This document shows, in pieces, positions 63,882 through 64,000 of a DNA stretch of 64,000 nt; positions within the stretch are counted from its first letter, which is position 1; each line of letters starts with the position of its first letter. This DNA comes from Flavisphingomonas formosensis (GTDB lineage Bacteria > Pseudomonadota > Alphaproteobacteria > Sphingomonadales > Sphingomonadaceae): assembly GCF_009755815.1 (NCBI RefSeq), contig NZ_WRPK01000002.1, forward strand, positions 310,001-374,000. Reading direction: 5' to 3'. Under the pieces are notes generated by a model, which did not search any database, was not told the origin of the DNA, and saw only the letters and a program-made list of their open reading frames with translations. Made by a program: the position numbers and the translations under genes.

Positions 63882-64000
63882 ATGCCCCTGCTGCTGACCG
63901 TCATCATCCTCGGTATCGTCGAGGGTCTGACGGAGTTCCTGCCCGTCTCCTCGACCGGCCATCTCATCCTCGCCAGCGCGCTGCTCGGCTACAATGACGA
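63882..64000 (+). CDS. uppP: Undecaprenyl-diphosphatase (BacA type), N-terminal fragment
   Basis: Start of a membrane phosphatase recycling the cell-wall lipid carrier. The 39 visible codons read [20 protein letters not shown] and then [19 protein letters not shown]. This contains the BacA signature [14 protein letters not shown] with catalytic Glu and Ser/His region. CGGAGG lies nine bases before ATG 63882. The rest is beyond the right edge. Confidence 0.95.
   Translation, partial: MPLLLTVIILGIVEGLTEFLPVSSTGHLILASALLGYND

Overview
This window is a chromosomal segment from a high-GC alphaproteobacterium, most likely a member of the Sphingomonadaceae (Sphingomonas-like). The support is the FYDLN_acid / aroA / cmk / rpsA order, a TonB-ExbB-ExbD-ExbD system, a TonB-dependent receptor, OprO/P-type porin and small beta-barrel proteins, a Cys-type intracellular PHA depolymerase, and abundant short GC-rich palindromes of the kind common between sphingomonad genes. 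Almost all of the window is ordinary, densely packed chromosome. The one region that looks acquired is about 17.2-20.0 kb.

Layout. 0-1 kb: the end of a phosphate-selective-type porin. 1.25-2.6 kb: 3-oxoacid CoA-transferase (scoB/scoA, minus strand). 2.7-9.7 kb: a LysR regulator divergent from a complete lower valine pathway on the plus strand: mmsA, isobutyryl-CoA dehydrogenase-like, 3-hydroxyisobutyryl-CoA hydrolase, enoyl-CoA hydratase, mmsB. Paired palindromes separate its genes. 9.7-11.9 kb: DNA repair (YcaQ/AlkX-like glycosylase, Tag) and DUF1993. 12-16.6 kb: tRNA-Ala(GGC), FYDLN protein, aroA, cmk, rpsA. 16.7-20 kb: a MEKHLA protein, then a lower-GC patch with a frameshifted small gene, a coupled 51-residue ORF, an unknown membrane protein and an IS110-family element. 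20-24 kb: an exported UbiC-like protein, a small membrane protein, and a coupled operon of winged-helix/TM/TPR protein, small membrane protein and CitE-like lyase. 24.4-28.1 kb: Atm1-like ABC exporter and RecQ. 28.4-32.1 kb: TonB-dependent receptor and a beta-barrel protein.

32-45 kb: DUF442 phosphatase-like and VOC-like proteins; a minus-strand run of phaZ, an exported repeat protein and dipeptide epimerase; a divergent MsbA-like ABC exporter and an OPT-family peptide transporter; then tonB-exbB-exbD-exbD. 45.4-54.5 kb: folB with a pteridine-reductase-like SDR, GST, GNAT, the overlapping trio DUF1285 / CoA-type NUDIX / CCA-adding enzyme, a PAS-GGDEF-EAL protein and parC. 54.6-57.3 kb: acetate symporter actP with its DUF485 partner, and cytochrome b561. 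57.4-61.4 kb: a membrane glycosyltransferase facing a tight operon of DUF2141 protein, diacylglycerol/ceramide-kinase-like protein and a TAM41-like nucleotidyltransferase. 61.5-64 kb: lptF, lptG and the start of uppP.

Part 2 found no obvious defence system, CRISPR array, prophage or biosynthetic cluster. The best leads are the lipid-kinase / TAM41-like pair, the IS110 element with room for a bridge RNA, the nested palindrome between recQ and the TonB receptor, the helically phased direct repeats upstream of phaZ, the wHTH-TM-TPR operon, and the small-gene remnants near 17.4 kb. All calls come from reading the sequence and translations by eye. No database search or folding program was run.
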